Assembly (NCBI GenBank): GCA_031257405.1
Contig: JAIROS010000023.1
Location: 1 to 43,616 of the forward strand
Origin: Puniceicoccales bacterium
GTDB taxonomy: Bacteria > Verrucomicrobiota > Verrucomicrobiia > Opitutales > LL51
DNA length: 43,616 nt
Direction: 5' to 3'
Positions 36,567-43,616 of the stretch are shown here, in pieces. The position numbers and the translations under genes are program-made. Under the pieces are notes generated by a model, which was not told the origin of the DNA, searched no databases, and worked only from the letters and a program-made list of their open reading frames with translations. Numbering within the stretch: position 1 is the first letter of the stretch; every line of letters begins with the position of its first letter.

Positions 36567-38402
36567 GTGGTGTCTACAGCAAATGCCACAAGTGACGGAG
36601 AGATAGCCCAAGGAATTCGGGACATAATTTTGGAGGCGACTCGCCATAATGGGGGTCATTTGGCGTCGAATCTAGGGGTAGTGGAGTTATCCATGGCGCT
36701 ACACCGGGTATTTCGTTCGCCGCGGGACAAGATTATTTTTGATGTATCGCACCAGTGCTATGCGCACAAGATCCTTACGGGTCGCGGCCACAGATTTTCG
36801 ACGCTGAGGGCGACCCATGGTTTATCGGGTTTTACGTCGCCGCGGGAGAGTTCACACGACATATTTTTTTGTGGGCATGCGGGGACGGCGTTATCGAGTG
36901 CGTTGGGTATGGCGGTTGCGCGCGACCGGTTGCGGCAGGAGTACCACGTCATTGCGGTTATTGGCGATGCGTCGCTGACGAACGGACTGACCCTCGAGGC
37001 CCTCAACAATATTGGTAAAAATCGGTTAATTATCGTCCTCAACGACAACGGCTATGCGATTTCCGAGAATGTCGGGTCCATCGCGAGGTATTTAAACGGC
37101 ATCAGTCGCCATTGTTTTTACAATAATGTCAAAAATTTTTTAAAAAAATACATTGCGAGGGGGGCATTGGGGAGGCATTTGGTGGGGTGGCTATCGGCGA
37201 TCAAGGGGGCGATCAAGGCGTTATTTTTGCCATCTTCATTTTTCGAGCACCACGGATTGAAGTACATTGGTCCTGTCGACGGCCATAATGTGGCTGAATT
37301 GATAGAAAATTTACAATTTTGCAAGGAGCAGAAGCGGCCCATGTTACTGCACGTAAAGACGCGGAAGGGGTATGGCGATCCCCGGTCCGAAAGTTGTCCC
37401 GAAAAAACGCACGGAATTTCGATTGCGGGGGGCAAAGCGATGGGTTATTCCGCGGTATTTGGGAAAAAACTTTGCCAATTGGCGGAGCAAAATCCCAAAA
37501 TTGTCGCCATTACCGCGGCGATGGCGGATGGAACGGGGTTAAATTTTTTTCGGGAGCGATATCCCGGGCGTTTCTTCGACGTAGGGATCGCGGAGGGCCA
37601 CGCCATTACGTTCGCGGCGGGACTTTCGAAGGCGGGATTATTGCCGGTTTGCGCGATTTATTCCACGTTTTTACAGCGCGCTTTTGACCAAATTTTTCAC
37701 GATATTGCTTTACAAAATTTACCGATGATTATCGCGATTGATCGGGCGGGGTTATGTGCGAACGATGGGCCGACGCACCACGGTTTATTTGACATTGCGT
37801 TTTTACGCGCCATCCCCGATCTCATTATTATGCAGCCCAAAGATCCCCGGGAATTGGAAGCGATGCTCGAAGCCGCCGTTACTTTTAACGCCCCCTGTTG
37901 CATTCGCTATCCCCGTGGGGTGGAAGTTTCTGCTAATGGTGGTGCTGGTGGCAATGGTACTGGCGGTGGATTACCCGCCGCGCCCGCCGAAATTCAATTG
38001 GGTCGGAGTGAAGTTATGATTTGGGGAACGGACATTTGTCTCATAGCGCTTGGGGAGAAGGTGGGGGTTGCCCTTGAAATTGTCCGGCGACTGCCACAGC
38101 TATCTTTCACCGTCATCAACGCGCGATTTGTAAAGCCGCTTGACGGTGCCCTGTTTACGGATTGTGCGCGGCGCCACCGTTTTCTTTACACCATTGAGGA
38201 TCACGTAAAATCGGGGGGCTTTGGCAGTGCTGTGGTAGAATTTTTAGCGGGAGAGAATTTAGCGAAGGGCGTTCATATTTTCGCCTGGCCGGACGTATTT
38301 ATCCCCCACGCTTCCCGGGACGATGACTTAAAAAAAATGTTTCATTTTACGGCGACAGATATGGCCGAAAAAATTCAGACGGACTACCTACACACACACT
38401 AA
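36567..38402 (+). CDS. dxs: 1-deoxy-D-xylulose-5-phosphate synthase Dxs
   Basis: This 611-residue thiamine-diphosphate enzyme condenses pyruvate and glyceraldehyde 3-phosphate, the first step of the MEP isoprenoid pathway. Seen are GGHLASNLGVVELSMALHRV, FDVSHQCYAHKILTGR, the ThDP motif GDASLTNGLTLEALNNIG, the transketolase-like pyrimidine domain (FFDVGIAEGHAITFAAGLSK, DRAGLCANDGPTHHG) and the C-terminal domain. The N-terminus is somewhat shorter than usual; GTG 36567 is the only start in frame close to the conserved region and has a poor ribosome binding site. A glycine-rich insert (near residues 452-465) separates the pyrimidine and C-terminal domains. The last ~40 codons are duplicated downstream. 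Confidence 0.95.
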   Translation: MVSTANATSDGEIAQGIRDIILEATRHNGGHLASNLGVVELSMALHRVFRSPRDKIIFDVSHQCYAHKILTGRGHRFSTLRATHGLSGFTSPRESSHDIFFCGHAGTALSSALGMAVARDRLRQEYHVIAVIGDASLTNGLTLEALNNIGKNRLIIVLNDNGYAISENVGSIARYLNGISRHCFYNNVKNFLKKYIARGALGRHLVGWLSAIKGAIKALFLPSSFFEHHGLKYIGPVDGHNVAELIENLQFCKEQKRPMLLHVKTRKGYGDPRSESCPEKTHGISIAGGKAMGYSAVFGKKLCQLAEQNPKIVAITAAMADGTGLNFFRERYPGRFFDVGIAEGHAITFAAGLSKAGLLPVCAIYSTFLQRAFDQIFHDIALQNLPMIIAIDRAGLCANDGPTHHGLFDIAFLRAIPDLIIMQPKDPRELEAMLEAAVTFNAPCCIRYPRGVEVSANGGAGGNGTGGGLPAAPAEIQLGRSEVMIWGTDICLIALGEKVGVALEIVRRLPQLSFTVINARFVKPLDGALFTDCARRHRFLYTIEDHVKSGGFGSAVVEFLAGENLAKGVHIFAWPDVFIPHASRDDDLKKMFHFTATDMAEKIQTDYLHTH

Positions 38403-38612
38403 AATACCGCAATCGATTGGTATTAAATTTATCAAAAATCATTTTATTTTCGCCTGGCCGGACGTATTTATCCCCCACGCTTCCCGGGACAATGATTTAA
38501 AAAAAATGTTTCATTTTACGGCGGCAGACATGGCCGAAAAAATTCAAGCAGACTACCTACACACACACTAAAATACCCCAATCGATTGCTATCAAAATCC
38601 GACGAGAAAATT
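38275..38612 (+). repeat. 169-bp tandem duplication of the dxs 3' end
   Basis: Positions 38275-38443 are repeated at 38444-38612. The copy begins CATTTTATTTTCGCCTGGCC and ends with the same LHTH-stop codons. In the coding part I count seven differences in about 125 bp, all transitions, and no frame damage. After the stop a few transversions appear. The copy has no start of its own. Confidence 0.92.
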
Positions 38613-38645
38613 TTAAAATCGTTATCAATAAATGCAAACATTCCA

Positions 38646-38674
38646 TTGACTTTAATTTTTATATGATTTTAAAT
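38646..38674 (+). promoter_or_regulatory. gpsA: candidate gpsA promoter
   Basis: TTGACT (38646-38651) is followed after 17 bp by TTAAAT (38669-38674), or after 10 bp by the better -10 hexamer TATGAT (38662-38667). The gpsA GTG is at 38682, so the transcript would have a very short or no leader. The preceding spacer is made of the dxs duplication. Confidence 0.35.
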
Positions 38675-38681
38675 AGCGTCC

Positions 38682-39653
38682 GTGAAAATCTCGATTATTG
38701 GCGCGGGAGCATGGGGGACGGCCGTCGCTCTGAGTAGTTTTGAAGGGGGGCACGCGGTGACTTTGATTACCAAGTCACAGCAGGATGCCGATGAAATTAA
38801 TGCCCATCACGAAAATTTAACTTTTTTCCCGGGAATTAGGATTCCGGAAAATATCGTCGCAACGCCCGAGTACACTTCGCTGGAATCCTGCGAAGCCGTT
38901 TTTTTGATCTGTCCGTCGAGCGCCATCGACGACGTCTGTACCCACATTAAAACCCACGGCCTGGATCCGTCCATACCCATTTTTTCCTTTTGCAAGGGGC
39001 TACCTGGGGCGACCTGGGAACCGCCGAGTATGTTTATTGGCCGCCATTTCCCCGACAATCGTTTCGGAGTCCTTTCGGGGCCGTCCTACGCCCGCGAAGT
39101 CGCCCTCGGATTACCCACAAAACTCGTCCTCGCTTCCGCCGATAATTGTTGTAAAAATATTCCCATTTCCTTTAAAAACATGGCCGTGGAGTACGCCGAC
39201 GACGTCATTGGGGTAGAATTGGGGGGATGTTTGAAGAACATTTACGCCATAGGAGCGGGGGTTATCGACGGGTTACGCCTGGGCGACAACGCAAAATGTT
39301 CCTACATTGCCGCGTGTTTAGGGGAGATGGTATATGTGGGGAAGGCTTTAGGGGCGCGGGAGGCGACTTTTAGTGGGCCGAGTGGTCTCGGGGATTTACT
39401 GGCGACGTGTTCGGGAGCATGGAGTCGCAACCGCACTTTTGGTGAAAATATTGCGAATAATAAAAATCCCAAGGAATTTGTTGAACATTCCGTAGCGGCG
39501 ATTGAGGGTTATCGTTCGGCCAAGACGTTCCGCGATATCTTCCTGGAGAAGGGGATTTCTGCGCCGATTATTGGGGCGGTCTACGGTGTTTTATATGGGC
39601 AGGCGCTTTCGCCGGAATGGATGCGGGAGACGCTGCTGCGGGCCGTATTTTAG
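38682..39653 (+). CDS. gpsA: glycerol-3-phosphate dehydrogenase [NAD(P)+] GpsA
   Basis: This 323-residue enzyme makes sn-glycerol 3-phosphate for phospholipids from dihydroxyacetone phosphate. It has the Rossmann motif GAGAWGTA near residue 7, SGPSYAREVALGLPT near 136, the catalytic Lys in GGCLKNIYAIGAGVIDGL and SGPSGLGDLLATC with SRNR near 240-262. The start is GTG 38682. It follows dxs and tpiA, all drawing on triose phosphates, though each has its own spacer. A 22-bp direct repeat (TTTAGCATAATTTT at about 39649 and 39671) lies at its 3' edge. Confidence 0.95.
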   Translation: MKISIIGAGAWGTAVALSSFEGGHAVTLITKSQQDADEINAHHENLTFFPGIRIPENIVATPEYTSLESCEAVFLICPSSAIDDVCTHIKTHGLDPSIPIFSFCKGLPGATWEPPSMFIGRHFPDNRFGVLSGPSYAREVALGLPTKLVLASADNCCKNIPISFKNMAVEYADDVIGVELGGCLKNIYAIGAGVIDGLRLGDNAKCSYIAACLGEMVYVGKALGAREATFSGPSGLGDLLATCSGAWSRNRTFGENIANNKNPKEFVEHSVAAIEGYRSAKTFRDIFLEKGISAPIIGAVYGVLYGQALSPEWMRETLLRAVF

Positions 39654-39687
39654 CATAATTTTGATATAAATTTAGCATAATTTTAAA

Positions 39688-40155
39688 ATGAAGTGTCCCC
39701 GATGCAGTTCCACCGATACCAAAGTTACCGATACGCGCGCGGTTCAGGACCAGATCAGCATCCGCCGCCGCCGCAAATGTAATGTCTGTGGCCACAAATT
39801 TTCGACGATGGAAATTTACTGCAGGCCGGAACTCGTGGTCATCAAACGCGATGGCGCGGAAGAGGATTTCGATGATGAAAAAATTATACAAGGATTGCAA
39901 AAAGCGATTAAATCGGACGGCACCAGTGGCCGCAAAATAGAGGTCATTATGCAGAATATTCTGGGCAATATCCGGGAACATTTTTTCCAAAAAATTCCTT
40001 CGAAAGAGATTGGGCGGATCGTCATGGAAGAGCTAAAGCGGATCGATCCCATCGCTTACCTGCGTTTCGCCAGTGTTTGTAAAAATTTTCACAAAACCGA
40101 CGAATTCGAGGAAGAATTTAAGAATTTGAAACAACCGGATGGAACGGAAGTTTAG
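39688..40155 (+). CDS. nrdR: transcriptional repressor NrdR
   Basis: This 155-residue repressor senses ATP/dATP and represses ribonucleotide reductase genes by binding NrdR boxes. The N-terminal zinc ribbon has Cys3, Cys6, Cys31 and Cys34 (MKCPRCSSTDTKVTDTR, KCNVCGHKFS). The ATP-cone follows (VIKRDGAEEDFDDEKIIQGL, residues 51-70). The length is typical. It lies 34 bp after gpsA. I did not find a convincing NrdR box pair in the window, so its targets are elsewhere. Confidence 0.95.
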   Translation: MKCPRCSSTDTKVTDTRAVQDQISIRRRRKCNVCGHKFSTMEIYCRPELVVIKRDGAEEDFDDEKIIQGLQKAIKSDGTSGRKIEVIMQNILGNIREHFFQKIPSKEIGRIVMEELKRIDPIAYLRFASVCKNFHKTDEFEEEFKNLKQPDGTEV

Positions 40156-40211
40156 CGTGGGGGATGTAAGTTAGGCTTGCGTGGTGGGGGATATTTTTAG
40201 AAATTAGGGCG

Positions 40212-41597
40212 ATGAGAGTTGCTATAGCGCTAGTTGGCCGCCCCAATGTGGGCAAAAGTCGTTTATTTAACCGCCTCATTCGGCGCCGCGCTTCCATTGT
40301 CCACGACTTGCCGGGGACAACCCGCGATATCGTCGCCGAGGACCTCCCCAATGGCGTCACGCTGATGGATACGGGTGGAATGGGGTTAGTGGCAGCTGAG
40401 GAGGACATTTCTCTGGCGGCGGCGGTCGAAGGGCAGGTTAACTTTGCGATCGGGGCGGCGGATATTATATTTTTCGTTGTCGACGCCCGCGCGGGGTGTA
40501 CGCCCATGGACCACGAAATCGCGGCAATGCTACGGAAATCCGGGAAAATGATTTACCTGGTTGCCAATAAAATTGATTCGGAGCGGGAGATTAATCGCGG
40601 CGATATTTTTCACATTTTAGGGTTCCGGGAGGTCCTTTTCGTTTCGGCGGAACACGGTTACGGGGAACGGGCGCTTTGGGACGTCATCGATCGCCACGCG
40701 ACCGCAGCCGATGAATCGGTATTTTCCGGGGATCGGGCGATTAGGATTTGTCTACTGGGGCGGCCCAACGTCGGTAAATCTTCGTTGGCGAATGCTTTAC
40801 TGGGCGGGGATCGGATGATTGTCCATCGGCGGGCTGGGACGACGCGCGATGCGATTGCCAGTGACCTCCGCTGTACGGTCCATGGGCGGGAATATTTTTT
40901 CGAATTAGTGGACACAGCCGGCTTACGGGAGAAGGGGAAGGTGAGTACTCCCGTGGAATTTTTTTCCGCCGTACGCTCCGTGAACGCGATGGGTACCGCC
41001 GATATCGTATTTTTAGTGATTGACGCCCTATCGGGGATGACGCGCCAGGATAAGAGGTGGGTTGACCGGGTTTTGGAGGCGGGGAAATGTTTAATTTTCC
41101 TTGTAAATAAGTGGGATTTAGCCGATGAAAGTTTTCGGAACGGTTGCCTAAGCGGCTACGGTTCGGTGGAGGATTTTCGGAAGAAATTTTTGGAAACGTT
41201 GCAGCGGGAGTTATTTTCGCTATCCAAATGCCCGGTCCTTTTTGTTTCCGCACGGACGCGCTACGGCATGGAGAATATTTTAGCGGAGGGCGTTCAATTG
41301 TTTGAAAAAATTTCCAAAACGATTTCGACGGGGCCGTTAAATCGGGTCATACAGCATTTATTGGACAGCCATCCTCCGGCGATGGTATCGGGGAAGCGCT
41401 TTAAAATTTACTATGCGGTTCAGAGCGGGACTTTACCGGTGCGCCTGAAAATTTTTTGCAACCGCTGTCGGAGGCTCAGCGACGATTACCGGCGGTATCT
41501 GGAAAATGGTATTCGCAATGCGTTTGATTTATTTGGGTGCGCTTTACGGTTTGAATTCGTTGAGAAGGAGGTGCGCTACGCTGAAAAAACGGCTTGA
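40212..41597 (+). CDS. der: ribosome assembly GTPase Der (EngA)
   Basis: This 461-residue protein has two tandem G domains and a C-terminal KH-like domain, the Der architecture for 50S subunit maturation. G domain 1 has GRPNVGKSRLFNRL near residue 8, DTGGMG and NKID. G domain 2 has GRPNVGKSSLANALL near 180, DTAGLREKGK and NKWD. The KH-like part includes RFKIYYAVQSGTLPVRLKIF. The start is ATG 40212 after a purine-rich TTAGGGCG. A YfgM-like protein follows 1.3 kb downstream, a neighbourhood also seen in Proteobacteria. Confidence 0.96.
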   Translation: MRVAIALVGRPNVGKSRLFNRLIRRRASIVHDLPGTTRDIVAEDLPNGVTLMDTGGMGLVAAEEDISLAAAVEGQVNFAIGAADIIFFVVDARAGCTPMDHEIAAMLRKSGKMIYLVANKIDSEREINRGDIFHILGFREVLFVSAEHGYGERALWDVIDRHATAADESVFSGDRAIRICLLGRPNVGKSSLANALLGGDRMIVHRRAGTTRDAIASDLRCTVHGREYFFELVDTAGLREKGKVSTPVEFFSAVRSVNAMGTADIVFLVIDALSGMTRQDKRWVDRVLEAGKCLIFLVNKWDLADESFRNGCLSGYGSVEDFRKKFLETLQRELFSLSKCPVLFVSARTRYGMENILAEGVQLFEKISKTISTGPLNRVIQHLLDSHPPAMVSGKRFKIYYAVQSGTLPVRLKIFCNRCRRLSDDYRRYLENGIRNAFDLFGCALRFEFVEKEVRYAEKTA

Positions 41598-41621
41598 GCA
41601 TTTTCGGCAATTCCCTAGCCC

Positions 41622-42599
41622 TTGAATCCCTTGGAGCCACTCATCACAGTCCAAAATTTGACGAAATATTACGGTCCATTCGTCGCGCTAAACGGCATTT
41701 CCTTCGCGGTCAATGCGGGGGAAATCGTCGGGTTACTGGGACCCAATGGCGCGGGGAAGTCGACGACGCTGAAGATTTTAGGGGGGCTTATGGATGCCAC
41801 TTCGGGGACGGTGACGATTAGGGGAGAGCCCATCGCCTATTGCCACCACCCCAAACACTGTTTTATTGCGGCCATGTTGGAAAATAATCCTTTGCCGCCG
41901 CATTTGAAGGTGGGGGAATACTTACGATTTCGGGCGGCGATGAAGGGGGTAAGTGGGCAAAATGTGCACCTACATGCGGAAAAAATTATGCGCCTGACGG
42001 GTATTCCGCGGGGGATCCGCCACCGGGGATTGGATTCGCTATCGAAGGGCATGCGGCAGCGCGTGGGGTTAGCGGACGCGCTACTGGGCGACCCGGAGTT
42101 AGTGATTTTGGACGAACCGACCATTGGCTTAGATCCCAGCCAAATCATCAAATTTCGCCAACTGATTGCTACCCAAAGGGGCAAGAGGACGTTTATTATT
42201 TCGAGTCACATTCTCCCGGAAATCGAGCATTTATGCGACCGTTTTATTATCATTACGAGTGGCAATATTGTGGCCAATGGGGGCATAGGGGAGTTGCGCG
42301 AAAAATTTTTCGGGGAGCGGATTTTTGCCATTGACGTCGAGTGCGATAGGTCGGCGATTGATCATTTTAAAGCCCAACACACAGTTTTTCAAGTGCGCGA
42401 CATTTTTTCGGACGCCAGCGCCAAAAAACACCAATTATCCGCCATTTTACCGACGCGGGATGTGGATTTTTTTTGGAGGGCATTGCTTGCGGAACCCGGC
42501 TGGAAGTTATTGAGTATCGCGGAGAAGTCGGCGACTTTGGAAGAAATTTTCATTCGGGCAACGGAGTACGCGGACCCGGAGCATACCCAGTGGCAGTAA
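41622..42599 (+). CDS. ABC transporter ATP-binding protein (ABC-2 type)
   Basis: This 325-residue ATPase has Walker A GPNGAGKSTTLKIL near residue 39, signature LSKGMRQRVGLADALL, Walker B LVILDEPTIGLDP, and the H-loop SSHILPEIEHL. The C-terminal extension after residue 220 is like that of ABC-2 export or gliding-type (GldA-like) ATPases. The start TTG 41622 (or TTG 41631) is chosen because the frame is closed upstream of it and no ATG precedes the core. No permease gene adjoins; a tRNA follows. It would drive export of an unknown substrate with a partner elsewhere. Confidence 0.88.
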   Translation: MNPLEPLITVQNLTKYYGPFVALNGISFAVNAGEIVGLLGPNGAGKSTTLKILGGLMDATSGTVTIRGEPIAYCHHPKHCFIAAMLENNPLPPHLKVGEYLRFRAAMKGVSGQNVHLHAEKIMRLTGIPRGIRHRGLDSLSKGMRQRVGLADALLGDPELVILDEPTIGLDPSQIIKFRQLIATQRGKRTFIISSHILPEIEHLCDRFIIITSGNIVANGGIGELREKFFGERIFAIDVECDRSAIDHFKAQHTVFQVRDIFSDASAKKHQLSAILPTRDVDFFWRALLAEPGWKLLSIAEKSATLEEIFIRATEYADPEHTQWQ

Positions 42600-42680
42600 A
42601 TTTACCAATTATTTATTATTTTATATCCATTATTTTACCAACGCACGATGCGGGTTTTCCGGTGGCCGTGAAATTAGAAA
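42600..42680 (+). repeat. decayed, internally deleted copy of the ABC-ATPase 3' end
   Basis: ATTTTACCAACGCACGATGC at 42632 resembles ATTTTACCGACGCGGGATGT in the gene at 42444. CGGTGGCCGTGAAATTAG at 42660 resembles the gene end CAGTGGCAGTAAATTTAC at 42590. The stretch between these two blocks is missing from the copy. This is the same duplicate-then-delete layout as at parA. Each match is short, so the call is moderate. Confidence 0.5.
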
Positions 42681-42809
42681 ATTTTTTACAAATTAATTAA
42701 AGAGGGCGGCGGAATTATTTAGCGGTTATTTTTGGTATTTCGGTTCGCATTTATTTTCCACTGATTTTCTTGACAAAATTGACCAAGTTTTGATCTTCAA
42801 TGGAGTCGT

Positions 42810-42893
42810 GTTTAGGTGGTGGAATTGGTAGACACGCTGTCTTCAGGCGGCAGTGCCCAAAGCATAGGGGTTCGAGTCCCCTCCTAAACACCA
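42810..42893 (+). tRNA. tRNA-Leu (anticodon CAG)
   Basis: The acceptor stem GTTTAGG pairs with CCTAAAC, followed by A and an encoded CCA (42891-42893). The D-arm region contains GTGGAATTGGTAGACAC. The anticodon stem CTGTC/GGCAG encloses the loop TTCAGGC with anticodon CAG. A class II variable arm (TGCCCAAAGCAT) and a T-arm AGGGG-TTCGAGT-CCCCT follow. The long variable arm confirms a leucine type. A TTGACA at 42770 may be its -35 element. The tRNA is 84 nt long. Confidence 0.96.
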
Positions 42894-42902
42894 AAATTAT
42901 TT

Positions 42903-43550
42903 ATGAATACGAATGATCAATCTAATGGTGACCCATTGAATGACGCTTTCAAATCCGCGGATTTCGGCGATAAAGTGTGGCTATTTTTTTCCCAACACGC
43001 GCGCCTATTAACTTCGCTGGCCATCGTTACCCTCGCATTTTTCGGCATCGCAGCTATCGTTACCCTTCGCAATAATATGGCTCGGCGGCAGCGGCAATCG
43101 GCTTATTTGGAGGTCCTGCAAACGGGCGCTAGAGAAACGTTCGCTCAGCAGCATGCTTCGGAAAAATTGGGTGGCACGGTTTATTTGGAATTGGGCGACG
43201 AGGCCTATAAAAAAAGGGAGTACCAGCGGGCGGCGGACTATTATCGGCGAGCGGCGGAGGGCTTAGGGAAGAGTATTTTGGGGGGGCGTGCGGCGCTCGG
43301 AGAAAGTATTGCGCTGATCAAATCGGGCTTGCATCCGGAAGGGGAAGGCATTTTGGCGAGAGTCACGGAGGAAAAATTTTATCCGCCATCCATTCGAAAT
43401 AACGCGCTCTATCTTTTGGCCAATAGTAATCGCGAGCGGGGGGATATGGGGAAGGCTAAAGGTTTACTGCAGCAGCTCGCCAACAGTCCTTTCGCCGACC
43501 AATGGCGGGCGGAAGCGGGGGCACTGCTTCGGGAAATCGAGCTTTGGTAA
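42903..43550 (+). CDS. YfgM-like membrane-anchored TPR protein
   Basis: This 215-residue protein has a cytoplasmic N-terminus, one transmembrane segment near residues 36-55 (LTSLAIVTLAFFGIAAIVTL) and a periplasmic region of TPR-like helix pairs (LGDEAYKKREYQRAADYYRR, ALYLLANSNRERGDMGKAKG). The topology matches YfgM, which works with the PpiD/SecYEG periplasmic chaperone network in E. coli. The gene starts 10 bp after the tRNA. Its stop overlaps the ATG of the next gene, so they are probably co-translated. Confidence 0.75.
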   Translation: MNTNDQSNGDPLNDAFKSADFGDKVWLFFSQHARLLTSLAIVTLAFFGIAAIVTLRNNMARRQRQSAYLEVLQTGARETFAQQHASEKLGGTVYLELGDEAYKKREYQRAADYYRRAAEGLGKSILGGRAALGESIALIKSGLHPEGEGILARVTEEKFYPPSIRNNALYLLANSNRERGDMGKAKGLLQQLANSPFADQWRAEAGALLREIELW

Positions 43551-43616
43551 TGGGGATTCGCCTGATATACGCCTCGCCGGAACGGGACGCGGATTTGCTC
43601 TACTGGAGTCGGGTAT
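43550..43616 (+). CDS. N-terminal fragment of a downstream gene, possibly an M24 peptidase
   Basis: ATG 43550 overlaps the YfgM-like stop (TAATG) and opens a frame to the window end: MGIRLIYASPERDADLLYWS and onward. The ASxERDADLLY start recalls Xaa-Pro-aminopeptidase-like M24 proteins of Verrucomicrobia, but 22 residues are not enough to be sure. The remainder lies outside the window. Confidence 0.45.
   Translation, partial: MGIRLIYASPERDADLLYWSRV

Overview
The window reads as a chromosomal segment of a bacterium from the PVC group, most likely Verrucomicrobiota. This is an inference from gene content: two stand-alone proteins with type IV prepilin N-termini, a DnaG of SPF-type, and separate mreBCD and atpGDC blocks. 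I see no rRNA genes, prophage, IS transposase or CRISPR array. Genes are moderately GC-rich, while the spacers are strongly AT-rich. Nearly all genes are housekeeping genes.

Layout: (1-6.9 kb) a gene tail, an SNF2 helicase (-), then dnaG-rpoD with overlapping ends (+). (6.9-12.4 kb) pheT and parA (+), rluB-like and DUF167 genes (-), a DoxX-like membrane protein (+). (12.4-18.9 kb) the site-2 protease RseP (-), an unrecognised secreted protein with internal repeats (+), a ChbG/YdjC deacetylase and GT2 glycosyltransferase pair (-), a broken tlyA (-) and a DEDDy 3'-5' exonuclease (-). (18.9-25.2 kb) a prepilin-like protein and MATE transporter (+), a second prepilin-like protein and prs (-), cysS (+). 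(25.3-31.4 kb) a CPA2/Kef-type exchanger, atpG-atpD-atpC, an MBL-fold hydrolase (+). (31.4-33.8 kb) mreBCD (-). (33.9-43.6 kb) comM, tpiA, dxs, gpsA, nrdR, der, an ABC ATPase, tRNA-Leu(CAG), a YfgM-like TPR protein and the start of another gene (all +).

Two things stand out. First, spacers are repeatedly made of tandem copies of the adjoining gene edge: the last codons plus 3' flank (rpoD, parA, prs, atpC, comM, dxs, the ABC ATPase, doxX, tlyA) or the 5' edge (DUF167, the SNF2/dnaG divergent region). The copies sit 61-200 bp apart and are at different stages of decay. By eye, differences between copies are overwhelmingly transitions. This would fit a lineage with weak mismatch repair that keeps making short tandem duplications. 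Second, between the divergent prs and cysS genes is a 93-bp element (23541-23633) that folds into a perfect four-arm cloverleaf: one 15-bp closing stem and three abutting hairpins with 3-nt loops, with no unpaired base outside the loops. It looks like a dedicated DNA or RNA structure and I do not recognise it.
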